Assembly: GCA_934183145.1 (NCBI GenBank)
Contig: CAKPSA010000032.1
Coordinates: forward strand, 1-12,237
Reading direction: 5' to 3'
DNA: 12,237 nucleotides
From: an uncultured Veillonella sp.
GTDB taxonomy: Bacteria > Bacillota > Negativicutes > Veillonellales > Veillonellaceae
The notes beneath the pieces were generated by a model. It did not search any database. It was not told the origin of the DNA and was given only the letters and a program-made list of their open reading frames with translations. The translations under genes and the position numbers were made by a program. Below, piece by piece: positions 1 through 6,579 of this stretch; the first letter of the stretch is position 1, and every line of letters begins with the position of its first letter.

Positions 1-34
1 TTGACAGAGGAAACTATCAAGGCGGAGTTATCCC

Positions 35-781
35 ATGAAAATCGTCCTCTCTCCTAGTAAGACAAAAACAATTACCCCTGCTACTAGCAATGATGGGGCA
101 GTCAATCCTGCAGTCTTAGACGGTCAATTTCAACCGCACATCACACAAGACATTGTAAAACATGTGCAATCACTCGATGTGGCGGCCCTTGGCAAGGCTT
201 TAAAACTGAAGGATGATAAGGCGCAGGCGCTCTTTGATTTCTATCAAGATTTTGAGACACATCCCATTGGATATGCTTGTGAAAGCTACGATGGTATTGC
301 TTTCAAATATTTAGACTGGCAGAACTTGTCTGATGAGGCTAAGGCATTTGGTGAAAGCCACCTCGTTGTGATGTCTGCGTTGTACGGCGTTGTAGAGCCT
401 ACGATGGGCGTACGCGATTATCGACTCGATATGGTTGATAAGGTAGGCATTAATTTATACGACACGTGGCGCGAAACGGTGGATGCATACTTTCACAAGG
501 AAGACTGGATCCTAAATCTAGCGTCTAAAGAATATGCAAAAATGGTGAACCATCCTAAGGTGGTAACCGTTGAGTTTTGGGAATTGCGAGGCGACACATT
601 TAAACAGATGAGTACGTCCTCCAAAATGAGTCGTGGCATGATGGCTCATGCATGTTTGACGGAGCAAGTGAAGCATGTACGGGATTTGCCCCGTGAAATT
701 AATGGATTTATCTGCGTTACAGATATTGAATCCATTACCATACCAAGCGAACCGATGACGGTTCGTTATGAAAGGAAGTGA
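35..781 (+). CDS. yaaA: Peroxide stress protein YaaA (DUF328/UPF0246 family)
   Basis: A cytoplasmic protein of 248 residues, close to E. coli YaaA (258). In E. coli the family limits free intracellular iron, and so Fenton damage, during peroxide stress; its exact biochemistry is unsettled. Family hallmarks visible are the N-terminal SPSKT (residues 6-10), ALYGV near 115-119, YRLDM at 129-133, an NLASKEY segment near 162-168, an SRGMMA segment near 200 and the terminal YERK. The ATG at 35 is preceded by AAGGCGGAG (19-27) at good spacing. The stop at 779-781 lies just before hydE, and the hydE ribosome binding site is inside the last yaaA codons, so the two are probably translationally coupled. 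Pairing with an iron-sulfur enzyme fits an iron-homeostasis role, but that link is inference. Confidence 0.93.
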   Translation: MKIVLSPSKTKTITPATSNDGAVNPAVLDGQFQPHITQDIVKHVQSLDVAALGKALKLKDDKAQALFDFYQDFETHPIGYACESYDGIAFKYLDWQNLSDEAKAFGESHLVVMSALYGVVEPTMGVRDYRLDMVDKVGINLYDTWRETVDAYFHKEDWILNLASKEYAKMVNHPKVVTVEFWELRGDTFKQMSTSSKMSRGMMAHACLTEQVKHVRDLPREINGFICVTDIESITIPSEPMTVRYERK

Positions 782-785
782 TTGT

Positions 786-1904
786 TTGCAAGTGCAAGAT
801 ATTCTTGCTAAAGACCTCGTTGGTGATGAATGGCTAACAGAGGATGAGCTAAGATTTCTCATGTCTGTAACTGATGAAGAACAGTTGCAGTTAATATATA
901 AAAAAGCTTACGAAGTGAAGGCGAAATATGTAAAGCCTGTAGCGTATTATCGTGGCCTCATCGAGTTCTCGAACCGATGCATCAAAAACTGTAATTACTG
1001 CGGTATCCGTCGTGAAAATGACAAGACAGAACGCTTTGATATGAATCGTGAAGATATCATCAAAATGGCGCAGTGGGCGTACGACCATGAATATGGTTCT
1101 ATTACGTTACAATCTGGTGAACGTTGTGATGATGCCTTTGTAGATTATGTGGTAGATTTAATTCGCGACATTAAAGCCATTGGCGATGGTTCCCTTGGCA
1201 TTACAATGTGCGTAGGGGAACAAAGCGAAGAGGCGTACCGCCGCATGCGTGAAGCTGGCGCTAGTCGTTATTTATTGCGCATTGAAACAACAAATAAAGA
1301 GCTATATCATAAAATTCATCCTCAAGATGAACTACACTCCTTTGAAACGCGCGTTGAGTGCTTACGTAGCTTGCGTCGCGTAGGTTTTCAAGTAGGTACA
1401 GGTGTTATGATTGGTTTGCCTGGTCAAACTGAAGAAGACCTTGTAAATGATATCTTGTTCTATCGCGATATGGATATCGATATGATCGGCATGGGACCGT
1501 ATGTGGTACATCATGATACGCCGCTAGGCCAAGAGGCATTGGCGATGGGCATCGATGACGAAGCAGGTAAATTGCGCCGCATTCAATTGGGCCTAAAGAT
1601 GATTGCGTTGACACGTTTATTCCTGAAAGACGTAAATATTGCTGCCACAACAGCGTTACAAGCATTGGATAAATTAGGCCGTGAAAAAGGCCTTGCTGCA
1701 GGTGCTAATATTTTGATGCCTATCATTACCATTCCGGAACACCGTGCAAAATACTTGCTGTACGATAACAAACCTTGCGTAGATGATAATGCAGACAAAT
1801 GTAAGGACTGCTTAACGCGCCGCGTAATGTCCATCGGCGATACCGTAGGTTGGAAGCAAAATGGAGACTCCAAACACTACGGTAAACGTACAGGAGAGTT
1901 TTAG
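786..1904 (+). CDS. hydE: [FeFe]-hydrogenase H-cluster maturase HydE (radical SAM)
   Basis: A radical-SAM enzyme needed, with HydF and HydG, to build the diiron subcluster of [FeFe]-hydrogenase. Counting from the TTG at 786 (372 residues), the SAM-cluster CX3CX2C is C65, C69, C72 within RCIKNCNYCG. A second CX7CX2C (C331, C339, C342) matches the auxiliary cluster site of Thermotoga HydE. The segments LQSGE, RYLLRIET and GLPGQT are also typical. Start choice: an in-frame ATG at 768 lies inside yaaA and has no ribosome binding site, whereas TTG 786 has AAAGGAAG (771-778) seven bases upstream. It also gives an N-terminus (QDILAKDL) that lines up with Thermotoga HydE as I recall it. The ATG would add six residues. 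hydF, hydG and the hydrogenase itself are not in this window. Family identity is very secure; the start is likely but not certain. Confidence 0.95.
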   Translation: MQVQDILAKDLVGDEWLTEDELRFLMSVTDEEQLQLIYKKAYEVKAKYVKPVAYYRGLIEFSNRCIKNCNYCGIRRENDKTERFDMNREDIIKMAQWAYDHEYGSITLQSGERCDDAFVDYVVDLIRDIKAIGDGSLGITMCVGEQSEEAYRRMREAGASRYLLRIETTNKELYHKIHPQDELHSFETRVECLRSLRRVGFQVGTGVMIGLPGQTEEDLVNDILFYRDMDIDMIGMGPYVVHHDTPLGQEALAMGIDDEAGKLRRIQLGLKMIALTRLFLKDVNIAATTALQALDKLGREKGLAAGANILMPIITIPEHRAKYLLYDNKPCVDDNADKCKDCLTRRVMSIGDTVGWKQNGDSKHYGKRTGEF

Positions 1905-1924
1905 TTTTTAGAGAGTTTTAGTTT
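1894..1924 (+). repeat. Tandem 14-bp direct repeat across the hydE stop codon
   Basis: GAGAGTTTTAGTTT occurs at 1894-1907 and again at 1911-1924, a 17-base period with three bases between copies. The first copy contains the last hydE codons and its TAG stop; the second repeats the same string in the untranslated gap. It looks like a local slippage duplication. No function is evident. Confidence 0.85.
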
Positions 1925-1941
1925 GTATATGAGGTTGTATT

Positions 1942-2607
1942 ATGGAGACGAAATGGTATTCTGATTTTTGGCGGTTATTTGCAAGTCCATTTAAAGGCGG
2001 TATTGATCAAGTCGTGGAATCGGGCACTTTGAAAAAAGGTTTCTGGGGCACTGTATTCTTGTGGGCTATTCCATATATTATATTGGCTTTATTTGGGACT
2101 ATGTTAATTCCATTTCTCCCTCATAATGAATTTACTGGTTTAACCTATTTAATCGGCATCGGTGCAAGCTTTATATTCATTTTTGCCTGGATCATCAGTA
2201 TCGGTTGGTCCTTTGTAATAGTTGCCATCGGTTCTTATATATATAACTGGGTTATCACTAAGATGGGTGGTACCGACAATGTACAAGCCATTATGAAAGT
2301 TAGCTGGTATCTACAAGGGTATGGCGTACTATTATTTAGTATTGGCTATATGATAGTCTTGCTTTTAATGGGGATCTTAGGCCTTGCATTTGATAGTAGT
2401 GCCATTGCTGGGGTTATCTATTTTGTAGGATCCTTAGCGTTATTTATTATATCCATTTGGGTATCCTTAGAACTTATGGCTAGACAAGTCATGATTACTA
2501 AAATGAAAGTTTTCATTGCCTGTATCATTACGTCTATCATCTTTGCTATTATCTGGGCAATCTTCATGGCACTTCTTAATGGCTGTGCCTCTTTAGTGGG
2601 TAGATAA
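1942..2607 (+). CDS. Multipass membrane protein, Yip1-domain-like
   Basis: A 221-residue very hydrophobic protein. A short amphipathic N-terminus (residues 1-35, with a LFASPFKGG stretch like the start of bacterial Yip1-domain proteins) is followed by about five predicted membrane segments: roughly 36-58, 68-100, 125-150, 155-180 and 190-215. No catalytic motif is visible. The ATG at 1942 has GAGG at 1931-1934, seven bases upstream. It starts 37 bases after hydE with no terminator between, so it is probably the last gene of the yaaA-hydE transcript, which ends at the hairpin near 2640. Yip1 assignment rests on length, topology and the N-terminal motif only. The gene could equally be an unassigned integral membrane protein. 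Function unknown; a role in hydrogenase maturation is not supported by anything in its sequence. Confidence 0.8.
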   Translation: METKWYSDFWRLFASPFKGGIDQVVESGTLKKGFWGTVFLWAIPYIILALFGTMLIPFLPHNEFTGLTYLIGIGASFIFIFAWIISIGWSFVIVAIGSYIYNWVITKMGGTDNVQAIMKVSWYLQGYGVLLFSIGYMIVLLLMGILGLAFDSSAIAGVIYFVGSLALFIISIWVSLELMARQVMITKMKVFIACIITSIIFAIIWAIFMALLNGCASLVGR

Positions 2608-2637
2608 TACTGATATATAAATTAATATTAATAAAGC

Positions 2638-2680
2638 GTCCTCTTTTTTCGATAATTTTTTTCGGAAAAAGAGGACTTTT
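2638..2680 (+). terminator. Rho-independent terminator of the yaaA-hydE-membrane protein unit
   Basis: GTCCTCTTTTTTC (2638-2650) pairs with GAAAAAGAGGAC (2665-2676), with one unpaired T and a loop of about 14 bases. TTTT and further U-rich sequence follow. The stem lies 30 bases after the membrane-protein stop. Confidence 0.88.
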
Positions 2681-2741
2681 CTATTTGGGTGTCGAAATGT
2701 ATTAGCAAAAGCCGTAATTTGCCATTAAGGAGGCGATTCCG

Positions 2742-4808
2742 ATGAAAGAGTACAGTAGTGATAAAATTAGAAATGTTGCTGTTGTTTCCCACGATGGTGC
2801 GGGTAAAACAGCTCTTGTCGAATCTTTGTTGTTAACCTCTGGTGCGGTTGATTTCGTAGGTAAAGGCCAAGACAATAAACATATTATGGACTTTGAACCT
2901 GAAGAAATTAAACGTAACGTAACAATCCAATTGGGCATGGCTCCATGTGAATGGCATGACCACAAGGTTAACTTCGTAGATACTCCAGGCTATAATGAAT
3001 TCCATGGCGAAGTTCGTGCCGCTTTGCGTGCGTGCGATGGTATGTTAATGGTACTATCCGCCACATCTGGTGTAGAAACTGACACAGTTCGCGCTTGGGA
3101 TTATGCAGTGGAATTACAAATGCCACGCATGGCATTTATCAATAAAATGGATGTAGATGGTGCCGATTTCTTCGGTACTATTGAAAGAATGCGGGAATTA
3201 TTTGGCAAAGGCATTATGCCATTGCAGATTCCTATCGGTGAAGGCGCCAACTTTGAAGGCGTCGTAGACGTAGCAAAAATGACTGCGTTTACTTACAAGG
3301 ACGGCCAACCAACAGAGATTGCTGTACCAGCTCACCTTATCGAAAAGGCTCAAGAAATTCGGGAAATGACCGTAGAAGCCGCGGCTGAAGGTAGCGATGA
3401 ATTGTTGGAAAAATATTTAGAAGGCGAAGAATTATCCTTAGAGGAAATTCGCCAAGGCTTGCGTGAAGGGATGATTAGTGGCCGTGTGTGCCCAATCATG
3501 TGTGGCAGTGCCACATCTCGTATTGGCCTAGATCAAGTATTGGATCGTATGATCCGTTACATGCCGGATGCAACTAAAAAAGTGATGACCGCAACTGATG
3601 CGGAAACCGGCGAACAATGTGTAGTACATGTAGATAAACCTTTAACTGCATTCGTATTTAAAACATTGTTAGACCCATTCGCAGGCAAACAAAGCTTTGT
3701 ACGTATCTTCTCTGGTGAACTAAAAGAAGGCGACCGCCTTTATGATGTAAACCAAGGCGTAGAAGAAAAATGGGGCAAGATGGTTACCCTTATCGGGAAG
3801 CAACAAATCCCTGTATCTGCCGCTAAAGCTGGCGATATCGTAGTGATACCGAAATTGGCTAATGCTAAGACTGGCGATACATTAACTGCTCCTGACTTTA
3901 AAGTGACATACGATGCTATCCGTTTCCCTCAACCTCTATACACAGTGGCATTAGAACCTGTGAAAAAAGGTGAGGAGGAAAAATTAGCTGGTGCTGTTCT
4001 AAAAGTAGCAGAAGAAGATCCTACTTGCGTAGTAGTGAAAAATGCTGAGGCCCGTCAACTACAAATCGATTGTATGGGCGAGGTTCATCTCGAGCATATC
4101 CTCAACAAAATGGATCGTAAATATGGCGTACAAGCTAAACTTGTGACTCCATACATTCCATACCGCGAAACCATTAAAGGCTCCGCTGAAACCGAGTCTA
4201 AATATAAGAAACAAAGTGGCGGTCATGGTCAATATGGTCACGTTAAGATTCAAGTGGACCCATTATATGATGGTGCCGAATTTGCGTTCGTAGACAAAAT
4301 CTTTGGTGGTGCTGTACCTAAACAATACATACCAGCAGTGGAAAAGGGTGCCAAAGAAACCCTAGAAAAAGGCTTAATTGCGGGATATCCTATGATTGGC
4401 GTGCAAGTGACACTCTTGGATGGATCTTACCATAGCGTAGACTCCTCAGAGTTAGCATTCAAAGTAGCTACGTCACAGGCTATCAAGGATGTAATTCCTA
4501 AGGCGAAACCAGTCCTATTAGAACCAATCTATGAAGTTAACGTGTATGCACCAGATGCTTTTATGGGTGACATCATGGGTGATTTAAATAGCCGTCGAGG
4601 TCGTGTATTAGGCATGGAACAAAGTGAAAGAACAGGTATTTCTGTTGTTAAAGCACAAGTACCATTGGCTGAAATGGCCGACTATGTGACTGCATTGCGC
4701 TCCATCACTCAAGGACAAGGCGTATTTAACCGTCAGTTCTATACATATGAAGAGGTTCCACATAAGCAAGCGGAAGAAATTATCGCTGCTCGTAAGACTC
4801 AAGAATAA
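2742..4808 (+). CDS. EF-G-like translational GTPase (EF-G2-type paralogue)
   Basis: At 688 residues this has the full five-domain length of elongation factor G. The G domain shows SHDGAGKT (16-23), switch I KRNVTI (57-62), DTPGY (80-84), NKMD (134-137) and GSAT (255-258). Domain IV carries GGHGQYGHV (493-501), and the C-terminal part keeps the EF-G signature FMGDIMGDLNSRRG. Differences from housekeeping EF-G: Ser16 where the P-loop normally has Gly or Ala, RN in place of RG in switch I, and Tyr84 where the catalytic switch II His sits (DTPGH). To my knowledge Tyr here occurs in the EF-G2/EF-G-like subfamily, so this is probably an accessory factor rather than the main translocase. It has a strong AAGGAGG (2727-2733) eight bases before the ATG. 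It stands alone between two terminators, not in a str operon with rpsL/rpsG/tuf. Confidence 0.93.
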   Translation: MKEYSSDKIRNVAVVSHDGAGKTALVESLLLTSGAVDFVGKGQDNKHIMDFEPEEIKRNVTIQLGMAPCEWHDHKVNFVDTPGYNEFHGEVRAALRACDGMLMVLSATSGVETDTVRAWDYAVELQMPRMAFINKMDVDGADFFGTIERMRELFGKGIMPLQIPIGEGANFEGVVDVAKMTAFTYKDGQPTEIAVPAHLIEKAQEIREMTVEAAAEGSDELLEKYLEGEELSLEEIRQGLREGMISGRVCPIMCGSATSRIGLDQVLDRMIRYMPDATKKVMTATDAETGEQCVVHVDKPLTAFVFKTLLDPFAGKQSFVRIFSGELKEGDRLYDVNQGVEEKWGKMVTLIGKQQIPVSAAKAGDIVVIPKLANAKTGDTLTAPDFKVTYDAIRFPQPLYTVALEPVKKGEEEKLAGAVLKVAEEDPTCVVVKNAEARQLQIDCMGEVHLEHILNKMDRKYGVQAKLVTPYIPYRETIKGSAETESKYKKQSGGHGQYGHVKIQVDPLYDGAEFAFVDKIFGGAVPKQYIPAVEKGAKETLEKGLIAGYPMIGVQVTLLDGSYHSVDSSELAFKVATSQAIKDVIPKAKPVLLEPIYEVNVYAPDAFMGDIMGDLNSRRGRVLGMEQSERTGISVVKAQVPLAEMADYVTALRSITQGQGVFNRQFYTYEEVPHKQAEEIIAARKTQE

Positions 4809-4828
4809 AGTTAAGAACATGTCCACGT

Positions 4829-4845
4829 ACTGTATCAAATACAGT
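4829..4845. repeat. Short perfect inverted repeat ACTGTAT-CAA-ATACAGT
   Basis: Seven-bp arms with a 3-base centre, 20 bases after the EF-G-like stop. There is no U-tract, so it is not a terminator. It resembles a small dimeric operator or a 3' mRNA hairpin. The core CTG-N9-CAG is one base short of the E. coli LexA spacing. Confidence 0.6.
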
Positions 4846-4940
4846 TAGAATCACTACAACTGAATAGATAATTGCATATCGTAACAACTTAATAGCATAA
4901 CAATTGACGTAAGTCATAAATTTGAATAGTATTTTACACG

Positions 4941-4974
4941 AGCCCTCCATATATGTAGTGTATGGAGGGCTTTT
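4941..4974 (+). terminator. Rho-independent terminator after the EF-G-like gene
   Basis: AGCCCTCCATA (4941-4951) pairs perfectly with TATGGAGGGCT (4961-4971) around a 9-base loop, and the run TTTT (4971-4974) completes it. It is about 130 bases downstream of the stop codon, so the transcript has a long 3' end. Confidence 0.9.
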
Positions 4975-4997
4975 ACTATATATACTTTACTATATAT
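4972..4997. repeat. 12-bp tandem repeat TTTACTATATAT
   Basis: Two perfect copies at 4972-4983 and 4986-4997 (14-base period), separated by AC. The first copy shares the terminator's T-run. The pair ends 17 bases before a TATAAT hexamer, so it lies where promoter upstream or operator sequences would sit. Confidence 0.75.
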
Positions 4998-5014
4998 GTG
5001 CCTTATATAGAGCG

Positions 5015-5020
5015 TATAAT
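5015..5020 (+). promoter_or_regulatory. Possible -10 box (TATAAT) for the YhcH-EamA transcript
   Basis: A consensus TATAAT located about 97 bases before the ATG at 5117 and downstream of the previous terminator. No good -35 hexamer lies 16-18 bases upstream; that position is occupied by the AT-rich tandem repeat. A promoter is needed somewhere here because the upstream gene is terminated, but this exact box is tentative. Confidence 0.35.
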
Positions 5021-5116
5021 GGCTAGTCCTTTATGTATATATGTGCTAACATTAAAGGTAATATAATTGCTTATGTATCAGGTGTTATTTTCATATATCG
5101 GGAAAGGATATCGTAT

Positions 5117-5593
5117 ATGTTTTTCTCTAGCATTACTGCAGATTATACAAAAATGGGCTATCCTAAAGCCATCGTACGAGCTTTAGATTTCTTAAAGAAT
5201 ACAGATTTGAAAGCATTGCCAGGCGGTCGTCATGCCATTGAAGGTGACATGATGTATGCCAATGTGGACGATGTAGAAACCAAGCTATTTGAAACTACAA
5301 AACCGGAATCTCATCGCAACTATGTAGATATTCAATTTATGGTGAGTGGCGAAGAAAATATGGGTTTTTTCGTAGATAAAGGCCTTGTTAAACCGCTAGA
5401 ATCTTATCCAGAACGAGATTGCTATTTCTATCCAAACGAATCCGTTGATGAAGGTCATATCCACTGTCCGGAAGGGTATTATGCAGTATTCTTCCCATCT
5501 GATATCCATAGACCACTGTTAGCAGTTAATGATAAGCCTATTAAAATTCGTAAGGTTGTTGTAAAAGTGCACGTCGATCTCTTAGGCGAGTAA
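5117..5593 (+). CDS. YhcH/YjgK/YiaL family protein (DUF386, cupin-like)
   Basis: A 158-residue cytoplasmic protein of the YhcH/YjgK(TabA)/YiaL family, which is about 150-155 residues in E. coli. The fold is a cupin-like beta-sandwich with a bound metal; known members sit in sugar or sialic acid loci or affect biofilm formation. Visible family features are HRNYVDIQ (66-73), the GEE at 78-80, and FFPSDIHRP (125-133) whose His131 with His66 and Glu79/80 are likely metal-site residues. The start at 5117 is chosen because GGAAAGGA (5101-5108) precedes it at good spacing and the length then fits the family. The EamA transporter begins four bases after its stop, so the two are surely co-transcribed. 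The substrate is unknown; the pairing suggests handling of a small exported or imported metabolite (inference). Confidence 0.88.
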   Translation: MFFSSITADYTKMGYPKAIVRALDFLKNTDLKALPGGRHAIEGDMMYANVDDVETKLFETTKPESHRNYVDIQFMVSGEENMGFFVDKGLVKPLESYPERDCYFYPNESVDEGHIHCPEGYYAVFFPSDIHRPLLAVNDKPIKIRKVVVKVHVDLLGE

Positions 5594-5597
5594 TCTT

Positions 5598-6491
5598 ATG
5601 AAACGGTATGAAATTATCGGTGTTCTACTAACCCTATTAGGTGCCGTTTTATGGGGCGTATCCGGTGCATCAGTACAGTTCCTAAGCAACTTCCGGGGTA
5701 TGAACCTAGAATGGCTCGTTACCATGCGATTAATTACAGCTGGGCTATTAACCGTTATCTATGCGTGGTTTAAGTATGGCAATGCGATCTTCGATGTCTT
5801 TCGTAGTTTGAAAGATACGGTAGGCCTTATCGTGTTTGGCGTATTTGGTATGGCCTTGTGCCAATATACATACTTTAAATCCATTGCTTTAGCTGGGGCT
5901 GGCATTGCGACGGTACTCCAATACTTGGCGCCATCCATGATTATTATTTACATGCTAGCACGTTATGGTAAACGGCCCTCTAAAGGGGAGATTATTTCCG
6001 TTATATTGGCCTTGGTAGGTACAATATGTCTGATGGGAAATGATGGCTTTTCTTTTGAAAGCTTCCCTCTTGCAGTGCTCGTGTGGGGCCTCTTATCTGC
6101 TGTAGGCGTCGCTGTATATAGTGTTTCTCCTGTAGATTTACTATATAAATATGGAACCTTACCAATTGTAGGCTTTGGCATGCTCCTCAGTGGTATTGTG
6201 GCGGCTATCTTGTTCCACCAACCAAATTCCTATGCTTTGTGGGATGTATGGACCGTTATTGGCTGTTTCAATGTTGTCTTTCTGGGGACCATCGTATCCT
6301 TTAATGCTTATTTAGAAGGGGTTAAACGCATAGGTGCTGTACCAGGATCCATCTTGTCATCTATTGAACCGATTTCGGCGGCTTTCTTTGGATGGGCATT
6401 TTTAGACAACCAATTTAGTGCATTAGGACTAATTGGCATGGCCATGATCATCGCTACTGTTATTATTATTGCTCTAGAAAAACGTAATTAA
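5598..6491 (+). CDS. EamA-family (DMT superfamily) transporter, first copy
   Basis: A 297-residue inner-membrane carrier of the drug/metabolite transporter superfamily, with two EamA repeats of about five helices each (roughly 5-135 and 150-294). Each half starts with the typical Leu/Gly-Trp-Gly segment (LLGAVLWGVSG near 13-23; LVWGLLSAVG near 160), and the second half ends with SSIEPISAAFFGW, a hallmark of EamA proteins. Such carriers usually export amino acids or other small metabolites; the substrate cannot be read from sequence. GGCGAG (5585-5590), inside the end of the preceding gene, serves as ribosome binding site, which indicates translational coupling with the YhcH-family gene. The next gene is a close paralogue. 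Confidence 0.92.
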   Translation: MKRYEIIGVLLTLLGAVLWGVSGASVQFLSNFRGMNLEWLVTMRLITAGLLTVIYAWFKYGNAIFDVFRSLKDTVGLIVFGVFGMALCQYTYFKSIALAGAGIATVLQYLAPSMIIIYMLARYGKRPSKGEIISVILALVGTICLMGNDGFSFESFPLAVLVWGLLSAVGVAVYSVSPVDLLYKYGTLPIVGFGMLLSGIVAAILFHQPNSYALWDVWTVIGCFNVVFLGTIVSFNAYLEGVKRIGAVPGSILSSIEPISAAFFGWAFLDNQFSALGLIGMAMIIATVIIIALEKRN

Positions 6492-6496
6492 TATAT

Positions 6497-6537
6497 GAGG
6501 TCTCTGCTGCATATTGCGGCTTAGAGGCCTCTTTGTT
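6497..6537 (+). terminator. Strong hairpin between the two EamA genes (terminator or attenuator)
   Basis: GAGGTCTCT (6497-6505) pairs with AGAGGCCTC (6523-6531), with one G-U pair. The stem then continues GCTGC (6506-6510) with GCGGC (6516-6520) across a 2-base bulge: about 14 bp with a 5-base loop. The tail is TTTGTT, an interrupted U-tract. It can work as a full or partial terminator separating expression of the two paralogues. Confidence 0.75.
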
Positions 6538-6579
6538 ATGATTGTACATAATGTGAAAGTAGTTGTTATAGGAGGTTAT

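Larger units (their letters stand above)
4809..5116 (+). other. 308-base intergenic region between the EF-G-like gene and the YhcH-family gene
   Basis: AT-rich and non-coding as far as I can see. It holds a 7-bp inverted repeat (4829-4845), the terminator of the upstream gene (4941-4974), a 12-bp tandem repeat (4972-4997), a TATAAT hexamer (5015-5020) and the ribosome binding site GGAAAGGA (5101-5108) of the next gene. An in-frame ATG at 5033 would extend the next protein by 28 residues, but it has no ribosome binding site and adds sequence foreign to the family. Confidence 0.7.

Noticed and set aside
1..57. Possible C-terminal end of an upstream gene: frame 3 is open to a TGA at 36-38 (an ATGA overlap with yaaA), and frame 1 is open to a TAG at 55-57.
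   Set aside because: Eleven to eighteen codons are too few to tell which frame, if either, is coding. The ATGA overlap would fit an operon, but nothing recognisable is encoded.
768..785. ATG at 768 as the hydE start.
   Set aside because: It lies inside yaaA without a ribosome binding site. TTG 786 has a strong one and matches the N-terminus and cysteine spacing of Thermotoga HydE. It is not fully excluded.
1405..1665. Open frames on the - strand inside hydE and similar antisense frames in most other genes.
   Set aside because: They lie wholly within well-supported + strand genes, have no ribosome binding sites and encode nothing family-like.
2742..4808. Ribosomal-protection tetracycline resistance protein (TetM-like).
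   Set aside because: Domain IV and V motifs and the overall length (688 rather than about 640) fit EF-G/EF-G2, and no resistance-element context is present.
4829..4845. LexA (SOS) box.
   Set aside because: CTG-N9-CAG is one base short of the E. coli spacing, sits downstream of a gene, and a low-GC Firmicute-type LexA would be expected to use a different motif.
5033..5116. N-terminal extension of the YhcH-family protein from an ATG at 5033.
   Set aside because: No ribosome binding site, sequence unlike the family, and a resulting length well above the usual 150-158 residues.
6542..6570. Promoter-like TTGTAC/GTTATA directly before the second EamA gene.
   Set aside because: The -10 match is poor, and transcription would start on top of the ATG, leaving no room for the ribosome binding site.
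6514..6579. N-terminal extension of the second EamA gene from an ATG at 6514.
   Set aside because: The codon lies in the loop of the intergenic hairpin and lacks a ribosome binding site; TAGGAGG is placed for the ATG at 6580.
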